From the NCBI RefSeq assembly GCF_009740285.1, contig NZ_CP046566.1, positions 3,386,658 through 3,450,657 of the forward strand: a stretch of 64,000 bases of DNA, written 5' to 3'. Shown piece after piece: positions 1-8,639 of this stretch; position 1 is the stretch's first letter, and every line of letters starts with the position of its first letter. Position numbers and translations under genes: made by a program. Origin of the DNA: Phnomibacter ginsenosidimutans. Lineage in GTDB: Bacteria > Bacteroidota > Bacteroidia > Chitinophagales > Chitinophagaceae. The notes beneath the pieces were generated by a model. The model saw only the letters and a list, made by a program, of their open reading frames with translations. It did no database searches and was not told the origin of the DNA.

Positions 1-37
1 TGGCAGCCCTTTTACCATTTACCAACATCCATCAGCT

Positions 38-541
38 TCATGCGCCTGAAACAGCCATTGCCGGTGAGGCAGGCTCCATTGCCTTTGCCACCAGCTGCTG
101 TACGGTATTGGCCAATGCAGGAATTCGCTCCCTGATGGTTGAAGTCATTTCAATGCCTTGTTGCTGCAGCGATTCTATGCTAATCACCACCAGCCATACA
201 TCTGGCATTTTACCCAGTATTTGTAACGCATTAATGAGGTCTCGCATACCAATGTCGTGAGTGCTCATGGCCCTTGGAAAATCGGCTGCAAATTTTGGCC
301 GTATTACCCGAATGGTGCCAATGTCGTAATTGTCCAGCGCAGCGTCTATAAGGATGACCACATCATACTGTTCAAAAAATTCGAGCAGGTGAAAGCCGCC
401 TGTGCCGCCATCAATTACGTCTACTCCTTGGGGCAAAAGCTGCTGTTGCTGCAGGTATTCAGCGAGGTGAACGCCTACGCCTTCATCGCCCATCAGGTAG
501 TTGCCAATACCCAACACCAATATGCGGGGAGTTACACTCAT
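38..541 (-). CDS. hyaD: [NiFe]-hydrogenase maturation protease (HyaD/HybD family)
   Basis: Endopeptidase that removes the C-terminal extension of the hydrogenase large subunit once nickel is inserted. The 167-residue protein opens with the family's nucleotide-fold-like motif ILVLGIGNYLMGDEGVGVH, in which the conserved Asp/Glu pair (DEGVG) contributes a nickel ligand in the family. A second family signature, VIDGGTGGFHLL, follows at about residue 42, then the VVILIDAAL strand and a conserved STHDIGM segment with His near residue 95. Length is normal for the family. It overlaps the preceding cytochrome b gene by four bases (ATGA), so the two are translationally coupled. It is last in the leftward hydrogenase operon seen here. 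Its substrate is almost certainly the large subunit encoded three genes upstream. Confidence 0.93.
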   Translation of the reverse strand: MSVTPRILVLGIGNYLMGDEGVGVHLAEYLQQQQLLPQGVDVIDGGTGGFHLLEFFEQYDVVILIDAALDNYDIGTIRVIRPKFAADFPRAMSTHDIGMRDLINALQILGKMPDVWLVVISIESLQQQGIEMTSTIRERIPALANTVQQLVAKAMEPASPAMAVSGA

Positions 542-1335
542 ACAGTTGTTTCTTTTTGTGCGTTGTCTGTGTTGTCTGTGTTGTCTGTGTTGTCTGTTCC
601 GGCAGCATTGGCTTTCTGCTCTTGGTGATGATCGAAATATTCTTGTTCAATAAACTTCCAGCCACCACCCATGCTACTGATTTCGCCACGGCCTTCTACA
701 TAATCGTGGTAGAAAACCAGGTACACATGCACCACAGAAAACAGTACAAAAAACCAGGTAGCCCAATGGTGAATCTGGCGCATCATGATATCACCACCAA
801 AGATGACTTGTACCCAGCCAAACATTTTTGGAAACCACCAGGTGCCCATACTGCTGTATAAGCCAAAGCCTGTGAGGCACTGAATCAGAAAAGCAATAAA
901 CGTGAGAAAATAAGTGAAGCCCGCCACTGCATTGTGTCCTACTTCCAGGTGGTGGCCTTTGTCTTTCATCATCAGCACATCAATTTTGATGACATGCATA
1001 AATTCTTTCCAATACTTTTTGGTGGTAGGAATAAAGTTGCGCCAGTTGGCGTATTTGTTTCCTACAAAACCCCAGTAGATACGAAATACAAAATTGAAAA
1101 AGAAGATATACGCAGCAATGAAGTGAATGATGCGCATATAGCCCATGTTGAATGTTTCGGCAGCTTCGCGGTTGCTTTGCACCGCCAGTGGGTTGCCTAT
1201 GTACAATCCGGTAACGATGAGCACCAGTATCGCCAATGCATTCAGCCAATGGTAAATGCGCACCGGCAATTCCCACACAAACACCCTGCGCAGGTATTTG
1301 ATGTGTGGCTTTTTTGTATTTACAGTTGCGTCCAT
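538..1335 (-). CDS. cybH: Ni/Fe-hydrogenase b-type cytochrome subunit
   Basis: Integral membrane dihaem cytochrome b that anchors the hydrogenase and passes its electrons to the quinone pool. I chose the ATG giving MDATVNTKKPHIKYL because the family similarity starts there (VFVWELPVRIYHWLNALAI); the longer open frame upstream adds 26 unrelated residues. About 265 residues with four hydrophobic segments: near 28-46 (NALAILVLIVTGLYIG), 70-90 (IIHFIAAYIFFFNFVFRI), 135-155 (AGFTYFLTFIAFLIQCLTGF) and 190-210 (WATWFFVLFSVVHVYLVFY). Histidines at the helix ends (YHWLN, IHF, HHWATW, VHVY) fit haem ligation in this family. The C-terminus holds a TDN tripeptide repeated four times, encoded by a 9-bp tandem repeat. 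It follows the large subunit after a 109-base gap. Confidence 0.92.
   Translation of the reverse strand: MDATVNTKKPHIKYLRRVFVWELPVRIYHWLNALAILVLIVTGLYIGNPLAVQSNREAAETFNMGYMRIIHFIAAYIFFFNFVFRIYWGFVGNKYANWRNFIPTTKKYWKEFMHVIKIDVLMMKDKGHHLEVGHNAVAGFTYFLTFIAFLIQCLTGFGLYSSMGTWWFPKMFGWVQVIFGGDIMMRQIHHWATWFFVLFSVVHVYLVFYHDYVEGRGEISSMGGGWKFIEQEYFDHHQEQKANAAGTDNTDNTDNTDNAQKETTV
562..597 (-). repeat. Four-copy 9-bp tandem repeat inside cytochrome b gene
   Basis: On the plus strand GTTGTCTGT is repeated four times without mismatch. On the coding (minus) strand this encodes four consecutive Thr-Asp-Asn units in the cytosolic tail of the cytochrome subunit. The unit is a multiple of three, so copy-number change would alter length without shifting frame. 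Confidence 0.9.
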
Positions 1336-1444
1336 ACAAGTTGATTTAAAACAATCAGCAATGAAGTTGAAACCAACCCAAGTGCTGTGCAGCATACACA
1401 AGGCATGCCACACAACGAATTGGTTTGGGTTAGTTTATACCGTG

Positions 1445-3170
1445 TTATTCGCCCAGCACAGATACCCGTGATACATGGTTGCCGTGCTCATCGTAAATGT
1501 GTACACTGCAAGCCAGGCATGGATCGAAGCTGTGAATGGTGCGGATAATTTCAAGTGGCAAATTGGGGTCGTGTACAGGCGTATCGAGCAATGCTGCTTC
1601 GTAAGCCGACCGCTGACCTTTTCCATCTCTTGGCGAGGCATTCCACGTAGTAGGCACTACCAATTGATAGTTGGCAATTTTACCGTCCTTTATATTGATG
1701 TAATGTGCCAATGCACCCCTAGGCGCTTCACCAGTGCCTACACCTTTGGCTTCAGCAGGCCATGTAGAAGGATCGAACTTATCGGTATTGGCCATGCGGG
1801 TATCGCCCTTCTTAATGTTGTCGATGAGCTGATCATAAAAATCGAGTGCCCATGTAGCTACGAGCTTACATTCTAAGCCACGTGCCGCCGTACGACCGAG
1901 TGTAGAAAACAGTGCGGTGGCAGGCACTTGCAACTGTGCCAATGCAGCGTCCACTACTTCTTTAAACGCTTGGTACACCTTTGGCATAACCAATGAGTAC
2001 ACGGGCCAGCGGACCTACTTCCATGGCATGCCCTTTCCAACGTGGTGTTTTCAAAAAGCTGTAAGCCTGCGACACATCGAGTTGCTCAAACGGAGGTTTT
2101 GGTCCGGTATAATTGATTTTGCTTTCGCCTTCCCATGGATGCAATCCTTTGTCTTTTCCTCCCTCATAATCGTACCATGAGTTAGTGATGAATTCTTGTA
2201 TTTCATCATTTTTTCTAACATCCACTTCATGCACTTTCGACAAGTCCTTATTGAGAATAACACCCGAAGGGAACAGGAATGTTGCCGGGTCTTTACTGCC
2301 ATTGGCACTCAAATCGCCATAAGCCATAAAGTTGCCCAAGCCACCACCAATGCCGCCCCAGTCTTTGTAGAAAGAAGCAATCGCCATTAAATCGGGGATG
2401 TACACTTGTTCAATAAATTCTTTGCCCTGCTTCAGCAAATGATGCACGTAGGCTAAGCGTTCTGCATTGATGCCACTTACATCATCGGTAGCAATGGCGC
2501 AAGCCATACCACCCACCAAGTAGTTGGGGTGCGGGTTTTTACCACCGAAAATGGTTTGCACTTTTACAATCTCTTTCTGCCAGTCCAGTGCTTCCAGATA
2601 GTGGGCTAACCCAATCAGGTTTACTTCGGCAGGAAGCTTGTAGGCAGGGTGGCCCCAGTATCCATTGGCAAAAATGCCCAACTGGCCACTCTCTACGAAC
2701 TTTTTAATTCTGTTTTGGATATCGGTGAAATATCCAACAGAACTTTTAGGCCATTTAGAAATGCTCTGTGCCAGCTCCGAAGTTTTCTTTGGATCGGCTT
2801 TCAAGGCATTCACCACATCTACCCAATCCATAGCATGCAGGTGATAGAAATGCACTACGTGGTCGTGCATGTACAAGGCACAAAACATGAGGTTGCGCAC
2901 CAGCTCTGCGTTGGGCGGCACTACAATACCGAGTGCATCTTCCACACACCTTACAGAAGTAAGCGAGTGGGTAGAAGTACATACACCACACACACGGCCT
3001 ACAAAAGCCCAGGCATCACGAGGGTCGCGGCCCTTGAGTATTTCTTCGAGCAGGCGTACCATGGTACCACTGCTGTAAGCGTCTTTTATTTTCCCGTTTT
3101 CAATTTCAGCTTCTACCCGCAGGTGTCCTTCAATACGAGTAACGGGGTCAACAACTATACGTTTGGTCAT
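1445..3170 (-). CDS. hyaB: [NiFe]-hydrogenase large (catalytic) subunit, frameshifted
   Basis: Catalytic subunit holding the NiFe(CN)2CO centre that oxidises H2. The N-terminal part (402 residues from the ATG at 3170) has the L1 motif [10 protein letters not shown] with Cys61, Cys64 and His68. The C-terminal part, in the +1 frame, has the L2 motif DPCLACSVH with the two remaining nickel cysteines. It is followed by a 17-residue tail ([17 protein letters not shown]) that the maturation protease would remove after His. The first frame stops shortly after VLIGYAKG; the second frame resumes with [12 protein letters not shown] and [15 protein letters not shown]. The break lies near 1978-1985, where the coding strand reads AAAGG; removing one base restores a 574-residue protein of normal family length. 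Both motifs are intact, so a sequence error is more likely than decay, but a true inactivating mutation cannot be excluded. Confidence 0.9.
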
Positions 3171-3196
3171 AACAAATGAGTTAATCGTTCAATGAA

Positions 3197-4297
3197 TTAT
3201 TCGAGGTCTTTTTCGCTTTGCTTGCCTTCTTTTTCCAGATTGCTCACCAGCTTTTGCTTGCGCAAGTTGGTAGCTACTGCATGCACGGCCAATGCACCGG
3301 CAGTAACGCCAAGGGCAGCCATGCCTACTTTATCGGCATCGGCTTCAATACCAAAGCCGGGGAAAGCAGAAGCTCTTTCATACAAACGACCATTATCCCA
3401 ATAGTTTTCTTCGCTACAACCAAAGCAGCCATGCCCGCTCTGAATGGGGAAACTCACCCCGTTATTCCATCGCATCACTCCACAAGCGTTATAGGTGCTT
3501 GGTCCTTTGCAACCCACCTTGTACAGGCAGTAACCTTTCTTCGCATTTTGATCATCGAATGATTCAACATACAAACCTGCATCGTAGAACGGACGACGGT
3601 AGCAGGTATCGTGTACACGCTTGCTGTAGAAGGCTTTCGGACGACCGATATTGTCGAGTTCAGGCAAACGATCGAACGTAACCACGTGTACAATTACGCC
3701 AGCCATTACTTCACCAATTGGCGGACAGCCGGGCACTTTTATTACTGGTTTTCCTTTCACCAATTTATGTATAGGTGTAGCTGATGTAGGATTGGGTTTA
3801 GCCGCCTGCACACAACCATTGCTGGCGCAACTACCCCATGCAATAATTGCTTTGGCATTTTCTGCAGCTTCTTCCAGTATTTGTAAGGAGGTTTTACCAC
3901 CAATCATACAATACACACCATCTGCAGCGGTAGGCACACTTCCTTCTACGCAGAGGATGTATTCGCCTTTGTGTTTTTCCATGGTATGCTTCATGGCTTC
4001 TTCTGCCTGAAAGCCTGAAGCAGCCATTAAGGTTTCGCTATAGTCCAGCGAAATCTGATCGAGCAACAAATCGGCCACCATAGGGTGCGATGACCGAATG
4101 AAACTTTCGCTGCAACAGGTACATTCCTGAAAATGCAGCCAGATAACCGGCAAACGCTTTTTGGTTTCCAGCGCTTGGGTAACCTGCGCCACACCCGATG
4201 CCTCCAATCCCATGAAGGCGCCCATCATAGTACAAAATTTTGTAAAGTCTCGGCGGGAGTAGCCCTTGCGGGTTGCCTCTTCTAAATAAGTAGGCAT
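3197..4297 (-). CDS. hyaA: [NiFe]-hydrogenase small subunit, Tat-exported, oxygen-tolerant type
   Basis: Electron-transfer subunit with three FeS clusters. From the ATG at 4297 (MPTYLEEATRKGY) it has 366 residues. An upstream ATG at 4321 would add eight. The Tat signal has the motif SRRDFTK at residues 14-20 followed by a hydrophobic stretch. Proximal-cluster cysteines are C59, C61 and C62 (motif ECTCCSE), C157 and C162 (GSCASNGC) and C191 (VPGCPP). C61 and C162 are the two extra cysteines that distinguish O2-tolerant group 1d enzymes; standard enzymes have Gly at these places. The spacings 2, 1, 95, 5 and 29 match those I recall for E. coli Hyd-1. Distal and medial cluster motifs (HDTCYRR, GYCLYKVGCKG, GHGCFGCSE) follow. 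A hydrophobic helix near residue 325 is the membrane anchor. It is first in the operon, 26 bases before the large subunit. Confidence 0.95.
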   Translation of the reverse strand: MPTYLEEATRKGYSRRDFTKFCTMMGAFMGLEASGVAQVTQALETKKRLPVIWLHFQECTCCSESFIRSSHPMVADLLLDQISLDYSETLMAASGFQAEEAMKHTMEKHKGEYILCVEGSVPTAADGVYCMIGGKTSLQILEEAAENAKAIIAWGSCASNGCVQAAKPNPTSATPIHKLVKGKPVIKVPGCPPIGEVMAGVIVHVVTFDRLPELDNIGRPKAFYSKRVHDTCYRRPFYDAGLYVESFDDQNAKKGYCLYKVGCKGPSTYNACGVMRWNNGVSFPIQSGHGCFGCSEENYWDNGRLYERASAFPGFGIEADADKVGMAALGVTAGALAVHAVATNLRKQKLVSNLEKEGKQSEKDLE

Positions 4298-4477
4298 TTC
4301 CCTGGAAGGAAAAAATGGCATAGACAAAAGTTGGAAGTGATAGAAGTAATACCATAGTAAGATTACAACCGGGTGCGAACGCCGATAAATGAGAACAATC
4401 AAATTGAGGTATGACATTCGTCAGCAATTGCAGGTGAGGGCAGCTGGTAACTTAGAACCATTTTAATGTATTGCCAT

Positions 4478-4672
4478 ATGAAAAAAGCCCTCATGCTTGC
4501 TTTTGCAGCTTCTCCATTATCACTACTGGCCCACGAAGGTCACGGACATGTAGCCGGCAACAATCCACTTCACTATGTAGCTGAGCCCATGCATGCTATG
4601 TTATTGGTAGTAGCCATTTCAATTGTAGCCGCTGCAGTGTATGCCATTAAAAAGCAACGCAACAAATCATAA
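4478..4672 (+). CDS. Small His-rich membrane protein of the hydrogenase locus, unknown function
   Basis: A 64-residue protein starting MKKALMLAFAASPLSLLA; an in-frame ATG four codons upstream is possible. It has an N-terminal signal-like segment with likely cleavage near LLA/HEG. A short exported His-rich stretch (HEGHGHVAGNNPLHYVAEP) follows, then one transmembrane helix (MLLVVAISIVAAAVYAI) and a basic tail (KKQRNKS). It sits between the divergent hydrogenase operon and hypA, three bases before the hypA start, so it is co-transcribed with hypABC. The HxGHGH and HYVAEPMH pattern resembles the metal-facing part of HupE-type nickel permeases, but the protein is far too short to be one. A role in nickel capture or hydrogenase assembly is inference from position and composition. 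Confidence 0.7.
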   Translation: MKKALMLAFAASPLSLLAHEGHGHVAGNNPLHYVAEPMHAMLLVVAISIVAAAVYAIKKQRNKS

Positions 4673-4675
4673 GCG

Positions 4676-5017
4676 ATGCATGAATTGTCCATTGTACAAA
4701 GTATTGTACAGATTGTAACTGCTGAAGCTACAGCCGCCAATAGCCGGCAAGTAGATGAAGTGGAACTGGACATTGGCACCATGAGTGGTGTAGAATTATC
4801 AGCCTTTCATTTTGCATGGAGTCAGGCTGTAAAAAACACGGTGATGGCTGATGCAAAACCTATCATCAACAGCATAGAAGGCAAAGCCAAATGCATGATG
4901 TGCGACACTACTTTTTTACTGGACCATTATGCTACGCCCTGCCCCAACTGTGGCAGTCATTTTATAGATATTCAACAAGGAAAAGAACTGAGGGTGAAAG
5001 CCATCAGTGTTCGATAA
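4676..5017 (+). CDS. hypA: Hydrogenase nickel-insertion accessory protein HypA
   Basis: Zinc-structured metallochaperone that delivers nickel to the large subunit with HypB. The 113-residue length is typical. The N-terminus is MHELSIVQ, where His2 is the family's nickel ligand. The zinc site is C73, C76, C89 and C92 (KCMMC then CPNCGS). It follows the small membrane protein by three bases and precedes hypB by 24 bases in a rightward hypABC operon. Confidence 0.96.
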   Translation: MHELSIVQSIVQIVTAEATAANSRQVDEVELDIGTMSGVELSAFHFAWSQAVKNTVMADAKPIINSIEGKAKCMMCDTTFLLDHYATPCPNCGSHFIDIQQGKELRVKAISVR

Positions 5018-5041
5018 CGGAAATTTTAAAAGCCCCAACTT

Positions 5042-5929
5042 ATGTGTACCACCTGTGGTTGCGACGCCGGCGCCAGCATTACCTATCATGCCATCGACCC
5101 TGCCCAACAAGCAGCTCCGCATGAGCATACGCATGACCACCATCATGAGCACCATCATCACGACCACGACCATTCGCATGAGCATGGTCATCATCATCAC
5201 CACCATCATGGAGATCATGCGCATTCGCATCATCATGAACATGCACATGACCACAGCCATACGCACAGCATACAGCTGGAGATAGATGTGCTGCAACACA
5301 ACAACAAACTGGCCGAACGAAACCGTGGCTATTTTGAAGCCAAGCAAATACTGGCTATTAATTTGGTGAGTTCGCCTGGCAGTGGTAAAACCACTTTGCT
5401 GGAAAAAACATTGGCCCGGTTAAAAGTCAGCATGCCTTGTACTGTGATTGAAGGCGATCAGCAAACCATGCAAGATGCCAACCGCATAGCTGCAACCGGC
5501 GCTAAAGTGGTGCAAATAAATACGGGTAAAGGCTGCCACCTCGATGCAGATATGGTAAACAATGCCTTAAAACAATTGAAGCCGGCTGACAACAGCATCG
5601 TGTTTATTGAAAACGTGGGCAACCTCGTTTGTCCTGCTATGTTCGACCTGGGCGAACAAACCAGAGTGGTGATTGCCTCTGTAACGGAAGGCGACGACAA
5701 ACCGTTGAAGTATCCCGACATGTTTCATAGTGCACAGCTCTGTATCATCAACAAAACGGATTTGCTGCCGTACGTTCCTTTTGATGTAGCAGCATTTAAA
5801 AGCAATGCACTGAAAGTGAACCACCACTTACAATTCATTGAACTGTCGGCTTATAAAGAAGAAGGGTTGGAGCCATGGCAAGAATGGCTGCACAGCCAGT
5901 TGCATGTTCACCATGTACATCATCATTAA
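5042..5929 (+). CDS. hypB: Hydrogenase nickel-insertion GTPase HypB with His-rich nickel-storage region
   Basis: GTPase that powers nickel transfer during hydrogenase maturation. The 295-residue protein starts with the high-affinity nickel motif MCTTCGC. A very His-rich region of about 50 residues (27-76) follows, with runs such as HHHHHHH, as in HypB proteins that also store nickel. The GTPase core has the P-loop SSPGSGKTTLL near 110-120, then VIEGDQQT, a metal-site motif TGKGCHLDADM, ENVGNLVCPA and the base-specificity motif NKTDLLPY. The C-terminus is again His-rich (HVHHVHHH). It is downstream of hypA and 18 bases upstream of hypC. hypD, hypE and hypF are not in the window. Confidence 0.97.
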   Translation: MCTTCGCDAGASITYHAIDPAQQAAPHEHTHDHHHEHHHHDHDHSHEHGHHHHHHHGDHAHSHHHEHAHDHSHTHSIQLEIDVLQHNNKLAERNRGYFEAKQILAINLVSSPGSGKTTLLEKTLARLKVSMPCTVIEGDQQTMQDANRIAATGAKVVQINTGKGCHLDADMVNNALKQLKPADNSIVFIENVGNLVCPAMFDLGEQTRVVIASVTEGDDKPLKYPDMFHSAQLCIINKTDLLPYVPFDVAAFKSNALKVNHHLQFIELSAYKEEGLEPWQEWLHSQLHVHHVHHH

Positions 5930-5947
5930 TCTACAACCGTTACACTT

Positions 5948-6205
5948 ATGTGCTTAGCCATACCCGGAAAAATAGCCAGCATTGCCGGCCAGCTCGATGA
6001 AACCTTCAGAACTGGCAAAGTATCTTTTGGCGGTATTGTAAAAGAGGTCAATCTGTGCATGGTGCCCGAGGCGAATGTGGGCGACTATGTAATGGTACAC
6101 GTAGGTGTAGCCATTAGTGTAGTAGACGAGGCTGAAGCGCAACAAACCTTTCAGTACCTGCAGCAGATGGGTGAAGTGGAAGAATTGGAACCCGATAAAC
6201 ATTAA
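5948..6205 (+). CDS. hypC: Hydrogenase assembly chaperone HypC
   Basis: Small chaperone (85 residues) that works with HypD in making the Fe(CN)2CO unit and delivers it to the large subunit. It begins with the diagnostic MCLAIPGKI, in which Cys2 is the functional residue. VSFGGIVKEVNLCMVPEANVGDYV and VHVGVAI fit the OB-like fold. The acidic tail EVEELEPDKH is common in the family. It is last gene of the hypABC operon and is followed by a strong hairpin terminator that reaches into the end of the convergent argH gene. Confidence 0.96.
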   Translation: MCLAIPGKIASIAGQLDETFRTGKVSFGGIVKEVNLCMVPEANVGDYVMVHVGVAISVVDEAEAQQTFQYLQQMGEVEELEPDKH

Positions 6206-6250
6206 GCGTAAAGCGCCACCATATTGTGTTGGTAAATTTGGTAATTGGTT

Positions 6251-6277
6251 AGTGCTTGCTAAAACTTAGCAAGCACT
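6251..6277 (+). terminator. Terminator of the hypABC operon, overlapping the argH 3' end
   Basis: Perfect 12-bp stem AGTGCTTGCTAA / TTAGCAAGCACT with a three-base loop, followed on the plus strand by a run of T. It begins 46 bases after the hypC stop. Most of the hairpin lies inside the last codons of argH, which is encoded on the other strand and ends at 6259. Confidence 0.85.
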
Positions 6278-7554
6278 TTTTTCATTTCAGCGGTAATATC
6301 ATCCAGACACAAATTGCTGATGCTGCCTTCATGCGTATGTAAGAGCTGCTTGTAGTCGTAACTGAAAGTGCCGGCATCTACCTGATTGCCCACTTCGCGG
6401 TAAGCATCACGGTAAGAAACACCTTTGTTCACCAAATCATTCATCGCTTCTACCGTAAAGAGGTACTTGTATTTTTCATCTTTCAAAATATCTGCCTTCA
6501 CTTCCATGTGGCTCAACATGAGGCAGGTCATTTGCAAGCAAGCTTTCAAATCGCTGATAGCAGGATACAAAATTTCTTTGGTCAGCTGCATATCGCGGTG
6601 ATAGCCGCTGGGCAGGTTGTTGATGAGCAGCGTCAATTCGTTGGGTGTAGACTGAATGCGGTTGCACTTGGCACGAATCAATTCAAACACATCCGGATTT
6701 TTTTTGTGCGGCATAATGCTGCTGCCCGTGGTGAGCTCATCCGGAAACTTGATGAAACCAAAATTCTGGTTGATGTACAGGCAACAATCATACGCCAGTT
6801 TGCTCAACGTGGCAGCAATATAACTGATGCCTGTGGCCACCGCTTTCTCAGTTTTACCACGACTCATTTGCGCATACACGCTGTTCCAGTTAAGGGTAGC
6901 AAACTGTAATTTTTCAGTAGTACTTTTTCTATTCAATGGAAAAGAAGAACCATACCCGGCGCCACTGCCCAATGGGTTTTTATTGGTGATGGCATAAGCT
7001 GCAGCTAACATTTCCATGTCATCTACCAGGCTTTCGGCGTAAGCACTCAGCCACATACCCGCAGAAGAAGGCATGGCGATTTGCAAATGCGTATAGCCGG
7101 GAATGAGTTTGTCTTTGTGCTGTTCGCTCAGGGTGATGAGCAATGAAAACAAGGTTTCGGTTTCCTGCTTCACTTCTTGCAGTGTAGCCCTCAAAAACAA
7201 CTTGATATCCACCGCCACTTGGTCGTTGCGGCTACGGCCGGTATGAATTTTTTTACCTGCTTCACCAATGCGTTGGGTGAGCAGCAACTCTACGTAAGAA
7301 TGAATGTCTTCTACATCTGCAGGCAGCACAAATCCCTGCTGCAATACTTCTGTATGAATATTGGTCAGTTCTTTTTGTACCAGTTCATTTTCTTCGGCAG
7401 TCATCAAACCTTGCTCCGTGAGCATGGCTACATGTGCCATGGAACCTTGCACATCAAACGGTGCCATCAGGGCATCAAATTCTTTGTCTCTGCCTACTGT
7501 AAACTGCTCTACCAGTTGTGAGGTTGCTGTAGCATCTTTCGACCAAAGCTTCAT
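6259..7554 (-). CDS. argH: Argininosuccinate lyase
   Basis: Splits argininosuccinate into arginine and fumarate, the last step of arginine synthesis. The 431-residue protein has the fumarase/ASL superfamily signature GSSIMPHKKNPD near residue 268, with the catalytic Ser in the GSS loop. The other family motifs are HTGRSRNDQVA near 104 and YTHLQIAMPSS near 151 (usually THLQ.AQP; here Met-Pro). Length is slightly short of the usual 450-460. It is last in the leftward arginine cluster, 11 bases after the deacetylase gene. Confidence 0.96.
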   Translation of the reverse strand: MKLWSKDATATSQLVEQFTVGRDKEFDALMAPFDVQGSMAHVAMLTEQGLMTAEENELVQKELTNIHTEVLQQGFVLPADVEDIHSYVELLLTQRIGEAGKKIHTGRSRNDQVAVDIKLFLRATLQEVKQETETLFSLLITLSEQHKDKLIPGYTHLQIAMPSSAGMWLSAYAESLVDDMEMLAAAYAITNKNPLGSGAGYGSSFPLNRKSTTEKLQFATLNWNSVYAQMSRGKTEKAVATGISYIAATLSKLAYDCCLYINQNFGFIKFPDELTTGSSIMPHKKNPDVFELIRAKCNRIQSTPNELTLLINNLPSGYHRDMQLTKEILYPAISDLKACLQMTCLMLSHMEVKADILKDEKYKYLFTVEAMNDLVNKGVSYRDAYREVGNQVDAGTFSYDYKQLLHTHEGSISNLCLDDITAEMKKVLAKF

Positions 7555-7565
7555 GATTGTAATTT

Positions 7566-8633
7566 TTAGCTGACCACTTTTGATACCAATTGAATATACG
7601 TATTGATACCATCTTCAATTTCCGACAGATAAATAAATTCATCGGCAGTATGGCTGCGGGCACTGTCACCAGGGCCAATCTTCAATGTTGGGAAAGGCAT
7701 CAGGGCTTTATCGCTGGTGGTGGGTGAACCGTAATACCCTTTACCCAATTCTAAACCAGCTTTTACCAGCGGATGATCCAACGCAATGGAAGTACTTTTC
7801 ATGCGGGTGGTGCGTGGCTTAAAACTGCTCTTCAAATTTTGCCTGAGCATCTCCAGCATTTCTTCAAACGTGTACAGTTCATTTACCCGCACATCAATCA
7901 CAAACTTGCAGGTAGAAGGCACCACATTGTGTTGCACATTTTCTGTACCAATGACAGTAACGGTCATGCGACTGGGACCGAGCAAATCACTCACTTTATC
8001 AAATGTGCAATTGCGAATCCAGTTGATGTCATCGAGTGCATTGTACAAAGCATTTTCGCCTTCATTGCGGGCTGCGTGACCTGCTCTGCCTGGCGCTACA
8101 CAATCAATAACCATCAGGCCTCTTTCGGCCACTGCCATTTCGAGTTTGGTGGGTTCACCTACAATGCCAAAATCGATATGACCTAAATAAGGCAACACCA
8201 ATTCAATACCGTTAACGCCACTGATTTCTTCTTCGGCACTGGCTGCAAACACTACGTTGTGCGACAAATTTTCTTTGTCGACAAAGTACAGGAAAGTAGC
8301 AATCAACGATACCAGACAACCGCCTGCATCATTGCTGCCGAGGCCAAACAGTTTCCCTTCTTTCTCAATAGGTGTAAAAGGATCGATAGTATAGCCCTTG
8401 TTAGGCTTCACTGTATCATGATGAGAGTTGAGCAGCACACTCGGTTTTGCAGGATCGTAGTGGCGGTTAAACGCATACACATTGTTGCCTACACGCTTGT
8501 AGGTAACACCATGTTTTTCAAAAAAAGCACAGATGATTTCTGCTGTTTCATTTTCTTCTTTTGAAAATGAAGGCGTAGCAATGAGCTCTTTGAGCAGCGC
8601 CACGGCATCTTGAAAAAGAATGGAATTGTCCAT
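7566..8633 (-). CDS. argE: M20-family N-acyl-ornithine/citrulline deacetylase (ArgE type)
   Basis: Zinc-dependent deacylase that releases the N-acyl group in arginine synthesis. The 355-residue protein has the M20 metal motifs: NSHHDTV near residue 68 (His and Asp ligands), GLGSNDAGG near 97 and the catalytic pair in SAEEEISG near 131. VGEPTKLEMAVAERG near 157 is typical of ArgE/DapE. Because the neighbouring transcarbamylase acts on an acylated ornithine, the likely substrate is N-acylcitrulline (succinyl or acetyl) rather than acetylornithine; this is inference from context. It lies between the HAD phosphatase (6 bases) and argH. Confidence 0.9.
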   Translation of the reverse strand: MDNSILFQDAVALLKELIATPSFSKEENETAEIICAFFEKHGVTYKRVGNNVYAFNRHYDPAKPSVLLNSHHDTVKPNKGYTIDPFTPIEKEGKLFGLGSNDAGGCLVSLIATFLYFVDKENLSHNVVFAASAEEEISGVNGIELVLPYLGHIDFGIVGEPTKLEMAVAERGLMVIDCVAPGRAGHAARNEGENALYNALDDINWIRNCTFDKVSDLLGPSRMTVTVIGTENVQHNVVPSTCKFVIDVRVNELYTFEEMLEMLRQNLKSSFKPRTTRMKSTSIALDHPLVKAGLELGKGYYGSPTTSDKALMPFPTLKIGPGDSARSHTADEFIYLSEIEDGINTYIQLVSKVVS

Positions 8634-8639
8634 AGTTGG

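Noticed and set aside
1-37. Possible gene fragment at the left edge
   Set aside because: Only 37 bases beyond the hyaD stop; no start, stop or motif can be judged.
5007-5347. Met/His-rich open frames opposite or beside hypB
   Set aside because: Caused by the CAT/CAC-rich His region of hypB read in other frames.
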